64,000 bases of DNA from Psychromicrobium xiongbiense. Its GTDB lineage: Bacteria > Actinomycetota > Actinomycetes > Actinomycetales > Micrococcaceae. Under the pieces are notes generated by a model, which saw nothing but the letters and a program-made list of their open reading frames with translations, made no database searches and was not told the origin of the DNA. The position numbers and the translations under genes were made by a program. Of this stretch, positions 45,462 through 54,850 are shown in pieces (positions within the stretch are counted from its first letter, which is position 1; the number at the start of each line of letters is the position of its first letter). The stretch is taken from contig NZ_JASSZH010000005.1 of the NCBI RefSeq assembly GCF_030271165.1, forward strand, positions 124,001 to 188,000, written 5' to 3'.

Positions 45462-46312
45462 AGACGCGGAGCGGAGCCGTCGCGCTCACGCCGACGGGCC
45501 TGCGCACGCTGGCGGGTCTGCTCCGGAGTTTCCCCCATCACCTGCCGGTAGCGACGGGAGAAGTGCGGGTAATCGAAATACCCCAGCCCGGCAGCCAGCG
45601 CGGAGAGCTCGATGTCGCGGCTGCCGTCAAACAGTGCGGTCGCCGCCTGCTGCATCCGGCGGCAGTCGATCAACCATTTGGGTGAGACGCCCAGATAGTG
45701 TCGGGTCAGGCGTTCGAGAGTTCGCACCGAGACACCCATCTGGGAGGCAAGGTCCGCACTGCGCAGCAGCTCTCGGTCCTCCTCTGCGATCCGACAGGCG
45801 CTGTTCACCATGTGCGCGGGTTCGTCCAGCCGGGGAACCAGTGGCGCGAGCCATTCCTGCAGGACCGAGCTGACCACGGCCCGGTCCTGCACTGAATCCT
45901 CATCCAGCAGGGCCAGCCGCGGCGGCGTGGCCAGCCTTTCGCCCCGCCCCACCAGCTCGCTGGCGGCTGTGCCGGTCAGCAGCATTCCTGCGGCCGGCCG
46001 CAGGAGCACGCCCACACACCACGAGTTCCCCTCCAGTGCATGGCGACACAGCATGGGGTCCAGCCCGTACAGCGCAGCCTCTCCGTGCGTCAGGACCAGA
46101 TTGAACGTCGGGTAGGTCAGCACATACTGGGTACGTACGACGCCGGGCGGCACGTCCCAGCGTGCCACCCAGACGTGCCGCACCAGCTCAGAGTAGGTGG
46201 CGGCCAGTTCGAAGCGGTCGAACACGACCTCGGGCTGACCCGGATTGAGGTGCCCTCTGGAGTGGGTCACCACAGGCCCCGGGGCAACAGGGGCGGCCAA
46301 GAACTGACGCAA
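45446..46312 (-). CDS. AraC family transcriptional regulator
   Basis: The 288-residue protein has a C-terminal double helix-turn-helix: SADLASQMGVSVRTLERLTR and LSALAAGLGYFDYPHFSRRY, with the ending MGETPEQTRQR. The N-terminal part (VWVARWDVPPGVVRTQYVL) is a cupin-like sensor of the DUF6597 type often linked to VOC genes. It is divergent from a VOC gene 41 nt away and probably controls it. Confidence 0.9.
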   Translation of the reverse strand: MRQFLAAPVAPGPVVTHSRGHLNPGQPEVVFDRFELAATYSELVRHVWVARWDVPPGVVRTQYVLTYPTFNLVLTHGEAALYGLDPMLCRHALEGNSWCVGVLLRPAAGMLLTGTAASELVGRGERLATPPRLALLDEDSVQDRAVVSSVLQEWLAPLVPRLDEPAHMVNSACRIAEEDRELLRSADLASQMGVSVRTLERLTRHYLGVSPKWLIDCRRMQQAATALFDGSRDIELSALAAGLGYFDYPHFSRRYRQVMGETPEQTRQRAQARRRERDGSAPRLQAPN

Positions 46313-46353
46313 AAGTACAAGAGTGAACCTGCTCGCATCCCTAGGTTGGAACT

Positions 46354-46884
46354 ATGACTGATACCCACTCTTCCTCACCCACAGATTCGAACACAACCGG
46401 TGTGACTGGTGCCCATACGACGAACGGCATCCCTCACGGCAGCACTTCGCTGACACCGCATCTGGTGGTCAGCCCCGCGCGCGCCGCCATCGACTTCTAT
46501 GTCTCGGCTTTCGGTGCCCGGCTGCTGGACCTGACCACCTTCCCCGACGGCGATGCGGTTGCCCACGCCGTGCTGGATTTCGGTTCCGGCATGCTGACGC
46601 TCAGTGATCCGATCGAGTCTTACGGTCTGGCCGCACCGCAGCAGGGTGCGCCCAGTAGCTTCTCCCTCGCCGTGTATGTTCCGCAGGTGGATCGGGCCAC
46701 CGAGGCGGCCGTCGCCGCCGGCGCCACGCTCCGCGAACCGCCCGCCACCTTCGTCACCGGCGATCGCTTTGCTTCCATCCTCGATCCCTACGGCGTCCGC
46801 TGGTCCATCATGACCCGCGTCGAGGATCTCTCCTTCGAGGAAAGCGCCCGCCGGGTCGCTGAGTGGGCGGCCACCCAGGGCTGA
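46354..46884 (+). CDS. VOC family protein (PhnB-like)
   Basis: The 176-residue protein begins with a Ser/Thr-rich tail, then TSLTPHLVVSPARAAIDFYV, AFGARLLDLTTFPDGDAVAH and VTGDRFASILDPYGVRWSIM. The PhnB-like VOC arrangement fits. It is divergent from an AraC-type regulator; the pair is a common unit in actinobacteria. The substrate is unknown. Confidence 0.88.
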   Translation: MTDTHSSSPTDSNTTGVTGAHTTNGIPHGSTSLTPHLVVSPARAAIDFYVSAFGARLLDLTTFPDGDAVAHAVLDFGSGMLTLSDPIESYGLAAPQQGAPSSFSLAVYVPQVDRATEAAVAAGATLREPPATFVTGDRFASILDPYGVRWSIMTRVEDLSFEESARRVAEWAATQG

Positions 46885-46987
46885 ACACCGTCAGGGCCGA
46901 ACGCCACCGAGTGGTTCACCTCACAGCACTTTTGTCCGACAACTGCTTAGACTCGGAACGGGGCTGACTAACCACGAGGAGAGCACC

Positions 46988-48712
46988 ATGAGCACAGTGG
47001 CAGACACCATCGTTCAGACGCTGGCGGCCAGCGGAGTGAAACGCGTCTATGGGATTCCGGGTGATTCGCTCAACGGTTTCACCGACGCCCTGCGTGTCAC
47101 GCCGAGCATTGAATGGGTGCACGTTCGCCATGAAGAAGCCGCATCCTTCGCGGCCGCCGCGGAGGCCGAGCTGACCGGTGAACTGGCCGTCTGTGCGGGC
47201 AGCTGTGGTCCGGGTAATCTCCACCTGATCAACGGACTCTACGACGCGCAGCGTTCCCGGGTCCCGGTCCTGGCCATTGCCGCGCACATCCCCAGCTCGG
47301 AAATCGGCACGGGTTACTTCCAAGAGACCCATCCTCAGGAGCTCTTCCGTGAGTGCAGCGTGTTTGTCGAACAGGTGTCGACGCCGGATCAGATGCCCAG
47401 GGTGTTGAACATCGCGATGCGCACCGCCATTGAGCGGCGCGGTGTAGCCGTGGTGGTGATCTCCGGCGACGTCGCGCTCTCCAGGGCGTCGGAGCAGCCG
47501 ATCAGCGCCATCCTGCCGACCCACTCGGACATCATCCCCTCCGCTGCGGAGCTGGATCACGCCGCAGTCCTGCTGAACCGCTCCTCCAAGGTGACCATCC
47601 TGGCCGGGGCCGGAGTCCAGGGATCCCATGACGAGGTCGTGGAGCTGGCGCGGGTGCTGCAGGCTCCGATCGTGCATGCGCTGCGGGGCAAGGAATTCAT
47701 CGAGTACGACAATCCTTACGATGTGGGTATGACCGGCTTGCTCGGCTTCGCCTCGGGGTATCGGGCCATGGAGTCCTGCGACACCCTGCTGGTGCTGGGC
47801 TCCGATTTCCCCTACCCGCAGTTCTACCCGGAGAAGGCCACGATCATTCAGGTCGACATCCGGGGCGAGAACTTGGGTCGGCGCACGCGGATCAGCCTGG
47901 GAATGCGTGGCGGAGTGCGGGAAACCGTGGCCGAGCTGCTCCCCCGGCTTGAGGCGAAGTCACCGGGGAAGCATCTGGAATCAGCTGTGGCGCACTATGC
48001 GAAGACCCGCAAACGACTGGATGACCTGGCGACGCCCCGGGGCAAAGGCCAGGCCATTCATCCTCAGTATCTGGCCCGGTTGGTCGATGAGGCGGCCAGC
48101 GAGGACGCGGTGTTCATTCCCGATGTCGGCTCGCCGGTGGTCTGGGCGGCCCGCTATCTGCGGGTCAACGGCAAGCGGCGCATCATCGGCTCCTTCAACC
48201 ACGGCAGTATGGCCAACGCGCTCTCACAGAGTATTGGTGCGCAGGCCAGCTACCCGGATCGCCAGGTGGTGGCGCTGGCCGGTGATGGCGGCGTGGCCAT
48301 GCTGCTCGGCGAGCTGATCACGCTGACCCAGAACCGGTTGCCGGTCAAGGTGGTCATCTTCAATAACTCGTCACTGAATTTCGTGGAACTGGAGATGAAG
48401 GCGGCCGGATTTGTCACCTACGGCACGGACCTGGAGAACCCCAACTTTGCCGCTGTCGCGGAATCCCTGGGGATTAAGGGGATCCGGGTGGAAGACTCGG
48501 CTGACCTTCAGGGTGCCCTGGCCGAGGCCTTCGCACACGACGGCCCGGCCGTCATCGATGTCGTCACCGAGCGCCAGGAGCTCTCGATTCCACCGGCGAT
48601 CACCGCGGAGCAGGTCAAAGGCTTCGCCCTGTACGCCCTGCGAACGGTGATGTCCGGCAAGGGCGATGAGCTCATTGACCTGGCCCGGAGCAACGCCCGG
48701 CAGATCCTCTAG
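46988..48712 (+). CDS. poxB: Pyruvate dehydrogenase (quinone), thiamine-diphosphate enzyme
   Basis: The enzyme oxidises pyruvate to acetate and CO2 and passes electrons to the quinone pool. The 574-residue protein has the N-terminal TPP catalytic Glu in VHVRHEEAASFAAAAEAELT, SCGPGNLHLINGLYDA, a central FAD domain, and the TPP-magnesium motif GDGGVAMLLGELITL through IFNNSS. The pyruvate:quinone oxidoreductase markers SRVPVLAIAAHIPSSEIGTG and YFQETHPQELF are present. ATG 46988 follows GAGGAGAGC. Confidence 0.93.
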   Translation: MSTVADTIVQTLAASGVKRVYGIPGDSLNGFTDALRVTPSIEWVHVRHEEAASFAAAAEAELTGELAVCAGSCGPGNLHLINGLYDAQRSRVPVLAIAAHIPSSEIGTGYFQETHPQELFRECSVFVEQVSTPDQMPRVLNIAMRTAIERRGVAVVVISGDVALSRASEQPISAILPTHSDIIPSAAELDHAAVLLNRSSKVTILAGAGVQGSHDEVVELARVLQAPIVHALRGKEFIEYDNPYDVGMTGLLGFASGYRAMESCDTLLVLGSDFPYPQFYPEKATIIQVDIRGENLGRRTRISLGMRGGVRETVAELLPRLEAKSPGKHLESAVAHYAKTRKRLDDLATPRGKGQAIHPQYLARLVDEAASEDAVFIPDVGSPVVWAARYLRVNGKRRIIGSFNHGSMANALSQSIGAQASYPDRQVVALAGDGGVAMLLGELITLTQNRLPVKVVIFNNSSLNFVELEMKAAGFVTYGTDLENPNFAAVAESLGIKGIRVEDSADLQGALAEAFAHDGPAVIDVVTERQELSIPPAITAEQVKGFALYALRTVMSGKGDELIDLARSNARQIL

Positions 48713-48724
48713 CTACTCCTGCTC

Positions 48725-49441
48725 CTACGCCGCGTACAGCCCGTTGAGCCACTCCTGCCAGGCTTCGCCGTCAGCTTGGGCGCCCTCCCCGAACTCGTGA
48801 ACGGTGAGGCCGACGACGTCGCCGAAGGCGTTGCGTCCGAAGAATCGGTACAGCGCCTCGGAGGTTCGCACGCCCAGGAAGTGATCGGTGAGGTAGTCCA
48901 CTGTGCCCTCCACCAGCCCCTTGCCTGGTACCTGGAAGCTTACCGGCACGCCATTTTCGGTTGCCTTCACTGCCTCCAGAACCCGGAGGAAGGCATCAGG
49001 TGCGCCAGAGGCTTCCGGACCCCGCACCTCGGCAAAAGCAGCACTGCGTCCGGGAAAGTACTTCACGTACTGGCCCAGGGTGTGCTGGTAGAAATCGGTA
49101 TGCAGACGCACGCCATCGTACTGATTAGCCCACTGGTCATCGTCCAGATCCTGCAGGAAGATGCCCGCGTGCTGGTAGCGGATCCAGGCGCCATCGCCAT
49201 CGGGCTCGATGCCGTAGTCGAGAGTGTTGTAGAACCCCTCCTGAGTCTCGAGGTGATTGGCGAAGTGACGCGGAGGCTCCCAGGCGGTCACCTTGCTGCC
49301 GAAGGGGCCGCTGCCGCCCTGCCGGGGTTCGACCTCCATGGGCCAGAGCCAGCCAGCGTTTCCTGTGGTCACGGCATCCCAGACCACCTCCGGGCTGGCG
49401 TCAAGATGGTTTTCGGTCCTGATATCAAATGTCCTGCTCAT
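48725..49441 (-). CDS. SRPBCC domain protein (AHSA1/START-like)
   Basis: The 238-residue protein opens with FDIRTENHLDASPEVVWDAV and shows the START/Bet v1-type order of beta strands around a helix. It has a second half with EGTVDYLTDHFLGVRTSEAL. Such proteins bind hydrophobic ligands. It overlaps the ArsR-like regulator by 17 nt; the two are co-transcribed and the regulator may govern it. No other partner is seen. Confidence 0.85.
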   Translation of the reverse strand: MSRTFDIRTENHLDASPEVVWDAVTTGNAGWLWPMEVEPRQGGSGPFGSKVTAWEPPRHFANHLETQEGFYNTLDYGIEPDGDGAWIRYQHAGIFLQDLDDDQWANQYDGVRLHTDFYQHTLGQYVKYFPGRSAAFAEVRGPEASGAPDAFLRVLEAVKATENGVPVSFQVPGKGLVEGTVDYLTDHFLGVRTSEALYRFFGRNAFGDVVGLTVHEFGEGAQADGEAWQEWLNGLYAA

Positions 49442-50090
49442 GATGACCTTCCTGGGTTGAATCGAGCATCTGTAGGTAGGAATCGGCGGAAGCCGAAGAT
49501 TCAGGTACCGGTCGGGTGACCGAAGGGTGCAGGGCGAACATCAGTCGATGCTTCCGGGCGTGTGGGGCGTGAGGGCGGTCGTACTTTGCCAGCAGGGTGG
49601 CGATCCCGACGCTCAGTTCTTCGGTGAATGCTGCGCGATCAGCCAGGGAGGCAAAGCTCACTTCGCCATCCAGTGCCACGGTGGCAAGTTTCTGCCCGGT
49701 CGCCTGAGCTCCGCGCATCAGGGTGCTGAGATCCTCAATCAGTCTGGCTGCCAGTGCGATCATCCATCGAGCCGAAAAGCGGTCCGGAGCGTCACCAGGA
49801 TCAGGCGCCAGACCACGGAGTGGTTCGGTGGAGATGACGTAACTGGCAGCGGACGCCTGCATCACGCGCTCCGTCATGTTCCCCTTGCGCCGCTCCTCCA
49901 CCACCGTGATGAGACCATACTCCTCCAGCGACTTGAGGTAGTAGTTGATCTTCTGTCGGCTCAGGTCAAAGTGCTCGGCCAGTCGACTTGCCGAGGACGG
50001 CTCCTTCAGCGCTGCCAGCAACGCCGCCCGCCGGGGGTCCAGAGAGGCTTCAGCGGCCCGAGGATCGTTGATCACCATCAACTCCTGCAT
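49425..50090 (-). CDS. ArsR-like winged-helix regulator with C-terminal sensor
   Basis: The 221-residue protein has an N-terminal winged helix (ALLAALKEPSSASRLAEHFD, LSRQKINYYLKSLEEYGLIT) and a C-terminal about 120-residue helical domain. No ArsR metal-binding Cys motif is present, so it does not sense arsenic or cadmium in that way. ATG 50090 follows GTGGGA; an upstream frame exists to 50201 but lacks support. It is the first gene of a pair with the SRPBCC protein. Confidence 0.85.
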   Translation of the reverse strand: MQELMVINDPRAAEASLDPRRAALLAALKEPSSASRLAEHFDLSRQKINYYLKSLEEYGLITVVEERRKGNMTERVMQASAASYVISTEPLRGLAPDPGDAPDRFSARWMIALAARLIEDLSTLMRGAQATGQKLATVALDGEVSFASLADRAAFTEELSVGIATLLAKYDRPHAPHARKHRLMFALHPSVTRPVPESSASADSYLQMLDSTQEGHHEQDI

Positions 50091-50207
50091 GAATCCCACT
50101 CTTTCACCGACAACTTTTCTTGTCAATAGGTTTCCGAGACTCCTGAGGGATGCCGGGAACGGAGTCGATAGTCTGGAAAGACTCCGACGGGAAGGTCTCA
50201 TACCGCC

Positions 50208-51080
50208 ATGGAAGCATCAACGCCCACCAGAACAGGATTCACCAGCATCGAGTCGCAGCAGCGCCATGACCGGGCATATCAACGTGCTCTCAATGCGCTG
50301 ATGCCGAAGGGGTTTGCCCCTTCGGACCTGAGCACCAGCGCGGGCACCGTGCGCTACTACGAGGGGCCTGCGGGCGGAAATCCTACGCGTCGGGTGCGAC
50401 GGACCGTGGTCCTGCTTGGTGGAGTCGCCTCCCCCGCTTTCAGCTGGTTCAGGGTCATTCCCGCGCTGGCGCTCGAGCACAGGGTGATCGTGATCGACAC
50501 CCTGGGTGAGGCCGGAGCCTCGCGTCCGCACCCAGGCCACCAGGGCTCCTTATGGCTCGATGCCGTCCTGAGACAGCTCAATCCGGCTCCCCGCCGGTTC
50601 CACCTGCTCGCCTCCGGCAGTGCGGCATCGACCGCGGTAACCTTCGCCCACCGCAATCCCGGGGTGCGCCGACTGACCCTGGTCGAGCCATGGTTTGCCG
50701 ACAGTCACCCGCGCCTGCTGACTTTGCGGCAATGGGGACACGCGGTCCGGACGCTGCTCCGCGAACTGCTCCCTGGCACCGGGCACCACTCCAGCGAGCC
50801 TGCCGTACTTGCAGGCTATCGACGCGCAGCTATCGGCTTTCGCCGTGCAGACGCAGGCTCCAGCCTCACGGTTGCTGAGCTGACGACACTGTCGATGCCG
50901 GTGCGGGTGCTGCTCGCTGCAGACGCGGGCCCGATGCCCCGGGCGAGAGGCAGAGCCGACTGGCTGGAGCAGGCCGAGCGTGCCGCACCGCAGGCGCAGT
51001 GGGAACTCATCCCGCATGTTGGCAAGGATCTGGCGCAGGAAGCGCCGAACGTCCTCACCGCAGCCGTGTTGCGCGGCTGA
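50208..51080 (+). CDS. Alpha/beta hydrolase fold protein, atypical
   Basis: The 290-residue protein has a hydrolase-type centre: TVVLLGGVASPAFSWFRVIP, VIVIDTLGEAGAS, FHLLASGSAASTAVTFAHRN, VRVLLAADAGPMP. The nucleophile elbow, which should read GxSxG, is ASGSAAS, so the Gly after the nucleophile is missing. The late His region is PHVGKDLAQEAP. It may be a degenerate hydrolase or have another role. It is divergent from the ArsR-like gene. Start ATG 50208. Confidence 0.7.
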   Translation: MEASTPTRTGFTSIESQQRHDRAYQRALNALMPKGFAPSDLSTSAGTVRYYEGPAGGNPTRRVRRTVVLLGGVASPAFSWFRVIPALALEHRVIVIDTLGEAGASRPHPGHQGSLWLDAVLRQLNPAPRRFHLLASGSAASTAVTFAHRNPGVRRLTLVEPWFADSHPRLLTLRQWGHAVRTLLRELLPGTGHHSSEPAVLAGYRRAAIGFRRADAGSSLTVAELTTLSMPVRVLLAADAGPMPRARGRADWLEQAERAAPQAQWELIPHVGKDLAQEAPNVLTAAVLRG

Positions 51081-51184
51081 TCGGGCGTTGCGGGGCTGAA
51101 CGCGCTGCCGAAGACCAGGAATATCGAGGCTCGCCAGCAGGCCGCGATTCACCGTCCCGGCGCAGACGCTGCTAGCCTGCCAGC

Positions 51185-51676
51185 GTGACTTCCCCTGACG
51201 TGCCTTCTGACGAATCCCCTGAGTTGAGCCCGGCGGCCCAACCCCATCCAGAGGAAACCCATCCGGAGGAAGCCCACCCGGAGGAAGATCGGCAACGTAG
51301 CACCTCCTCCACCGGGCGCGTGCTGTATGCCATCGTGGCCGATATGGTGCTGATCCTGCTTTTTGCCGTCATCGGGCGCAGCAGCCATCAGGAGGGCGAT
51401 CCGATTCTCGGGGCCCTGGCCACGGCCTGGCCGTTTCTCTCCGGCGCGCTTCTGGGCTGGCTCGTCGCACGATTGTGGCAGGCTCCGCTGCGTGTGTGGC
51501 CCCATGGCGTCTGCCTGGTCATCATCACCGTGATCGGCGGCGTCGTCCTGCGCCTGCTGACGGGGAAAACGGCGGAGATCAGTTTCGTCATCGTCGCCAC
51601 CGTGGTGCTGGCGGTCTTCCTGCTCGGACATCGGCTGATTGCCGGCCTGATCCTCCGCCGCCGGGCCGCAAACTGA
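51185..51676 (+). CDS. DUF3054 family membrane protein
   Basis: The 163-residue protein has a charged N-terminus with HPEE repeats (HPEETHPEEAHPEED). Four transmembrane helices follow: LYAIVADMVLILLFAVIG, WPFLSGALLGWLVARLW, GVCLVIITVIGGVVLRLL and FVIVATVVLAVFLLGH. Its function is unknown. GTG 51185 was chosen. It is 14 nt upstream of the Lrp-like gene, as in related genomes. Confidence 0.85.
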   Translation: MTSPDVPSDESPELSPAAQPHPEETHPEEAHPEEDRQRSTSSTGRVLYAIVADMVLILLFAVIGRSSHQEGDPILGALATAWPFLSGALLGWLVARLWQAPLRVWPHGVCLVIITVIGGVVLRLLTGKTAEISFVIVATVVLAVFLLGHRLIAGLILRRRAAN

Positions 51677-51690
51677 GCTACCCTGATCTC

Positions 51691-51972
51691 GTGATCACTG
51701 CATTTGTTCTGATTAAGACCCGCGTCGACCGCATTCCTGAAGCAGCTCAGGAGATCTCTGAGATTCCGGGGATCAGCGAGGTCTATTCGGTCACCGGGGA
51801 ATGGGATCTGATTGCTGTCGCCCGGGTCAGTCGCCACGATGATCTGGCAGATGTGATCGCCGATCGGCTCTCCAAGGTGGACGGTGTGCAGACCACGAGC
51901 ACTCAGATTTCTTTCCGGGCCTACTCTCGGCACGACCTCGACGCTGCCTTTTCGCTCGGCTTCGAACACTGA
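51691..51972 (+). CDS. Lrp/AsnC ligand-binding (RAM) domain protein
   Basis: The 93-residue protein holds only the RAM fold of Lrp/AsnC regulators, with no DNA-binding domain: ITAFVLIKTRVDRIPEAAQ, EVYSVTGEWDLIAVARVSRH, ADRLSKVDGVQTTSTQISF. Such stand-alone RAM proteins bind amino acids or assemble as decamers. GTG 51691 is the start; the longer frame overlaps DUF3054. It sits by trpD and the bc1-aa3 genes, a conserved place in actinobacteria. Confidence 0.87.
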   Translation: MITAFVLIKTRVDRIPEAAQEISEIPGISEVYSVTGEWDLIAVARVSRHDDLADVIADRLSKVDGVQTTSTQISFRAYSRHDLDAAFSLGFEH

Positions 51973-52021
51973 CCCTCTGCCACGTGGGTCATCGGTCACT
52001 CAGGCGATGTGAGCACTGATG

Positions 52022-53086
52022 CTACTGGGCTGAGCTGAAGGCCACCCAACGCTCCAGGGCCTGCGCGGCTGCGCCGCTGTCGACGGCCTCACCTGCCACC
52101 TGCAGAGCCACCCGCATGCGCTCCTCCAGCGGACCCGAGCTCTCCGCATCGAAGGACACAAGTCCGGCAGCGGCATTGAGCAACACCGCATTGCGCACCG
52201 GCCCCGGCTTTCCGCGGAGCAGTTCACGGGCGGTCTCCGCGTTATAGGTGGCATCCTTGCCTTGCAGATCGGAAATCTGTGCCAGAGGCAGGCCGAGTTC
52301 ACGGGGGTCAAGTGTGCTTTCAGTGACCGTGCCCTCCCGGAACTCCCACACCCGCGAGCTCGTGGTGATGGTCAACTCATCCAGCCCGTCATCTCCCCGG
52401 AACACCAGTCCGCGGCTGCCACGCTCTGCCAGCACGCCGGCCAGCAGGGGTGCCATCCGCGCATCGGCCACTCCCACCGCCGAGGCGCTCACTCTGCCAG
52501 GATTCGTCAGTGGGCCCAGAAAATTCAGAGCCGTGGGAATGGCCATCTCGCGCCGTGGGACCGAGGTGTAGCGAAACGAGGGATGGAACACCTGCGCAAA
52601 GCAGAAGGTGATGCCCACTTCTGCGGCGGCATGCGCCACGGAATCGATGGGCAGATCCAGCCGGACCCCCAGAGCCTCCAGTACATCGGCCGAGCCGGTG
52701 GTCGACGATGACGCCCGGTTGCCATGCTTGACGATGCGCACCCCGGCCCCGGCGCAGACCAGGGCGGCCATGGTGGAGATATTGACGGTGTTCAGCCTGT
52801 CTCCCCCGGTACCCACGATGTCGAGCGCCTCACCGTCAAAGGGCAACGGGTTCGCCTTCTCCAGCATGGCGTCAGCCAGTCCGGCAAGCTCCTCCACGGT
52901 TTCCTTCTTGGCCCGCAGCGCTACCAGGAAGCCTGCGATCTGAGAATCCGTGGCGGAGCCGGACATGATCACATCCATTGCCCAGTTGGTCTGTTCCCGA
53001 CTCAGATTCCTGCCGGCGATCAGTTCGGTCAGGAGCATCGGCCAGCTCGGGGAGGATGGACCACTCGGGTTCGGGGCAACAGTCAC
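52022..53086 (-). CDS. trpD: Anthranilate phosphoribosyltransferase
   Basis: TrpD joins anthranilate and PRPP in the second step of tryptophan synthesis. The 354-residue protein has [20 protein letters not shown], the PRPP loop [20 protein letters not shown] and [20 protein letters not shown]. The C-terminal [11 protein letters not shown] and GLDELTITT are typical. GTG 53086 fits the family N-terminus. It stands outside any visible trp operon and is divergent from ctaE. Confidence 0.95.
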   Translation of the reverse strand: MTVAPNPSGPSSPSWPMLLTELIAGRNLSREQTNWAMDVIMSGSATDSQIAGFLVALRAKKETVEELAGLADAMLEKANPLPFDGEALDIVGTGGDRLNTVNISTMAALVCAGAGVRIVKHGNRASSSTTGSADVLEALGVRLDLPIDSVAHAAAEVGITFCFAQVFHPSFRYTSVPRREMAIPTALNFLGPLTNPGRVSASAVGVADARMAPLLAGVLAERGSRGLVFRGDDGLDELTITTSSRVWEFREGTVTESTLDPRELGLPLAQISDLQGKDATYNAETARELLRGKPGPVRNAVLLNAAAGLVSFDAESSGPLEERMRVALQVAGEAVDSGAAAQALERWVAFSSAQ

Positions 53087-53228
53087 CTCCTGATGGTATC
53101 GAGGGAGTCCATCCTCCAGCCAATGTGAATCGGAGGTCGGATCAGGCCCCGCATCCCCCGGCCGATCCGGGAACTTCTGGTCGATTTCGTGCGTTTGTAG
53201 AAAAAGATGCCTGCCAGGGCATTTCGCA

Positions 53229-53258
53229 TTGGGCACTGGGCGGTTTTACCGACATAAT
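53229..53258 (+). promoter_or_regulatory. Candidate promoter for leaderless ctaE
   Basis: TTGGGC (53229-53234) and CATAAT (53253-53258) are 18 nt apart. The GTG of ctaE begins 7 nt after the -10, so the transcript may start at the start codon. No ribosome-binding site is visible, which fits leaderless translation. Confidence 0.5.
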
Positions 53259-53264
53259 GTCTTT

Positions 53265-53903
53265 GTGACATCTGTGACTCAAGCATCAGGCACCCCGGCG
53301 CACCCCACCCTCAACCGGCCGAACATGGTTTCGGTCGGCACGGTGGTCTGGCTCTCCAGTGAACTCATGTTCTTCGCGGGCCTCTTCGCCATGTATTTCA
53401 CCTTGCGATCCACCTCAGGTGGACTCTGGGCGGAGGAAACAGCCAAGCTGAACTTCCCCTTTGCCCTGGTGAACACCATCGTTCTGGTTTCCAGCTCCTT
53501 CAGCTGCCAGATGGGTGTTTTCGCCGCCGAACGGCTGCAGCCCCGCCGCACCGGTGGACTGTTCGCTTTCAGTAAGTGGGGGATGAACGAGTGGTTCATC
53601 CTGACCTTCATCCTGGGCGCGATCTTCGTCGCCGGCCAGTCGACTGAATACGCGATGCTGACCTCCGAGCACGTCACGCTCAACGCCAACGCCTATGGCT
53701 CAGCGTTCTACATGACCACCGGTTTCCACGGCCTCCACGTCATCGGCGGCCTGGTCGCCTTCCTGTTCATCATCGGCAGGGCGTACATCGCCAAGCGGTT
53801 CGGACACTTTGAGGCCACCAGCGCGATTGTCACCTCCTACTACTGGCACTTTGTCGATGTGGTGTGGATCGGCCTCTTCCTGGTCATCTATGTCCTCAAA
53901 TAA
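53265..53903 (+). CDS. ctaE: Cytochrome c oxidase subunit III
   Basis: CtaE is part of the aa3 oxidase in the bc1-aa3 supercomplex. The 212-residue protein has five transmembrane helices with the family motifs [35 protein letters not shown] and [20 protein letters not shown] 53265 follows a -10-like CATAAT and is probably leaderless. It is the first gene of ctaE-qcrC-qcrA-qcrB. Confidence 0.95.
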   Translation: MTSVTQASGTPAHPTLNRPNMVSVGTVVWLSSELMFFAGLFAMYFTLRSTSGGLWAEETAKLNFPFALVNTIVLVSSSFSCQMGVFAAERLQPRRTGGLFAFSKWGMNEWFILTFILGAIFVAGQSTEYAMLTSEHVTLNANAYGSAFYMTTGFHGLHVIGGLVAFLFIIGRAYIAKRFGHFEATSAIVTSYYWHFVDVVWIGLFLVIYVLK

Positions 53904-53996
53904 GCCATGGCGTCCCCTGTGGGCGTTGCACATTACTACAGACTGGGACGGCTACTACTCAGCGGCCGTCGGATCGAGAAGCAAAGGAACGACCAG

Positions 53997-54785
53997 GTGA
54001 GGGCACTATCACAGAAGCGGCGGCATCCGCTGGCGGTTCTTTCGTTGCTGTTGTTGGGCCTACTGGTGACCGGTGGTCTCTATAGCATCGCGACGACGGT
54101 CAACCAGGCGAAAGCTGAGACCGCTACGTACAGCGCCGATGACGTCAAAGAAGGCGAGAAGCTCTTCACCGCCAACTGCGCCACCTGCCACGGTATGGGA
54201 GCCAGCGGTAGCGCAGCAGGCCCTTCGCTGGTCGGCGTGGGCGCAGCCGCGGTTGACTTCCAGGTTGGAACCGGTCGTATGCCCCTGCAGATGCAGGGAC
54301 CTCAGGCCTACCAGAAGCCGCAGCAGTTCAACGCAGAGCAGACCAAGCAGCTTGCCGCCTATGTGGCGAGCCTGGGAGCCGGCCCCGCCATCCCGTCCGC
54401 TGAGTTCCTGGACGGCAAGGGAAATGCGACCGAAGGCGGCGAGCTCTTCCGCGTCAACTGCGCCATGTGCCACAACGCCGCCGCTGCCGGTGGCGCTCTG
54501 ACCCAGGGTAAGTTCGCGCCAACCCTGAACGGGGTCACTCCTCAGCACATCTACGAAGCGATGATCACCGGACCGCAGAACATGCCGGTCTTCAACGACG
54601 CCAACATCAGCCCCGAGGGTAAGCGTGACATCATCACCTTCCTGAAGACGATTGAGGCGAACGGTTCTCCCGGTGGAGCTGACCTGGGCGCGCTTGGCCC
54701 GGTCTCAGAAGGTCTTTTCGTCTGGATTGCCGGTCTCGGCATGGTGATTGCTTTCACCATCTGGCTGACCTCCAGAACCTCCTGA
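53997..54785 (+). CDS. qcrC: Cytochrome bc1 complex di-haem cytochrome c subunit
   Basis: QcrC carries electrons directly from bc1 to aa3 in actinobacteria, replacing soluble cytochrome c. The 262-residue protein has an N-terminal signal anchor (HPLAVLSLLLLGLLVTGGLY), two haem-binding sites CATCH (with GMGASG) and CAMCH, and a C-terminal helix (GLFVWIAGLGMVIAFTIWL). GTG 53997 follows AAAGGAACG. It lies between ctaE and qcrA. Confidence 0.95.
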   Translation: MRALSQKRRHPLAVLSLLLLGLLVTGGLYSIATTVNQAKAETATYSADDVKEGEKLFTANCATCHGMGASGSAAGPSLVGVGAAAVDFQVGTGRMPLQMQGPQAYQKPQQFNAEQTKQLAAYVASLGAGPAIPSAEFLDGKGNATEGGELFRVNCAMCHNAAAAGGALTQGKFAPTLNGVTPQHIYEAMITGPQNMPVFNDANISPEGKRDIITFLKTIEANGSPGGADLGALGPVSEGLFVWIAGLGMVIAFTIWLTSRTS

Positions 54786-54850
54786 TCACCTCAGGACCCC
54801 ACTCGTGAAGTACTTCCCGACCGCTCGGGATCTTAGAAGGAAGAAGGACA

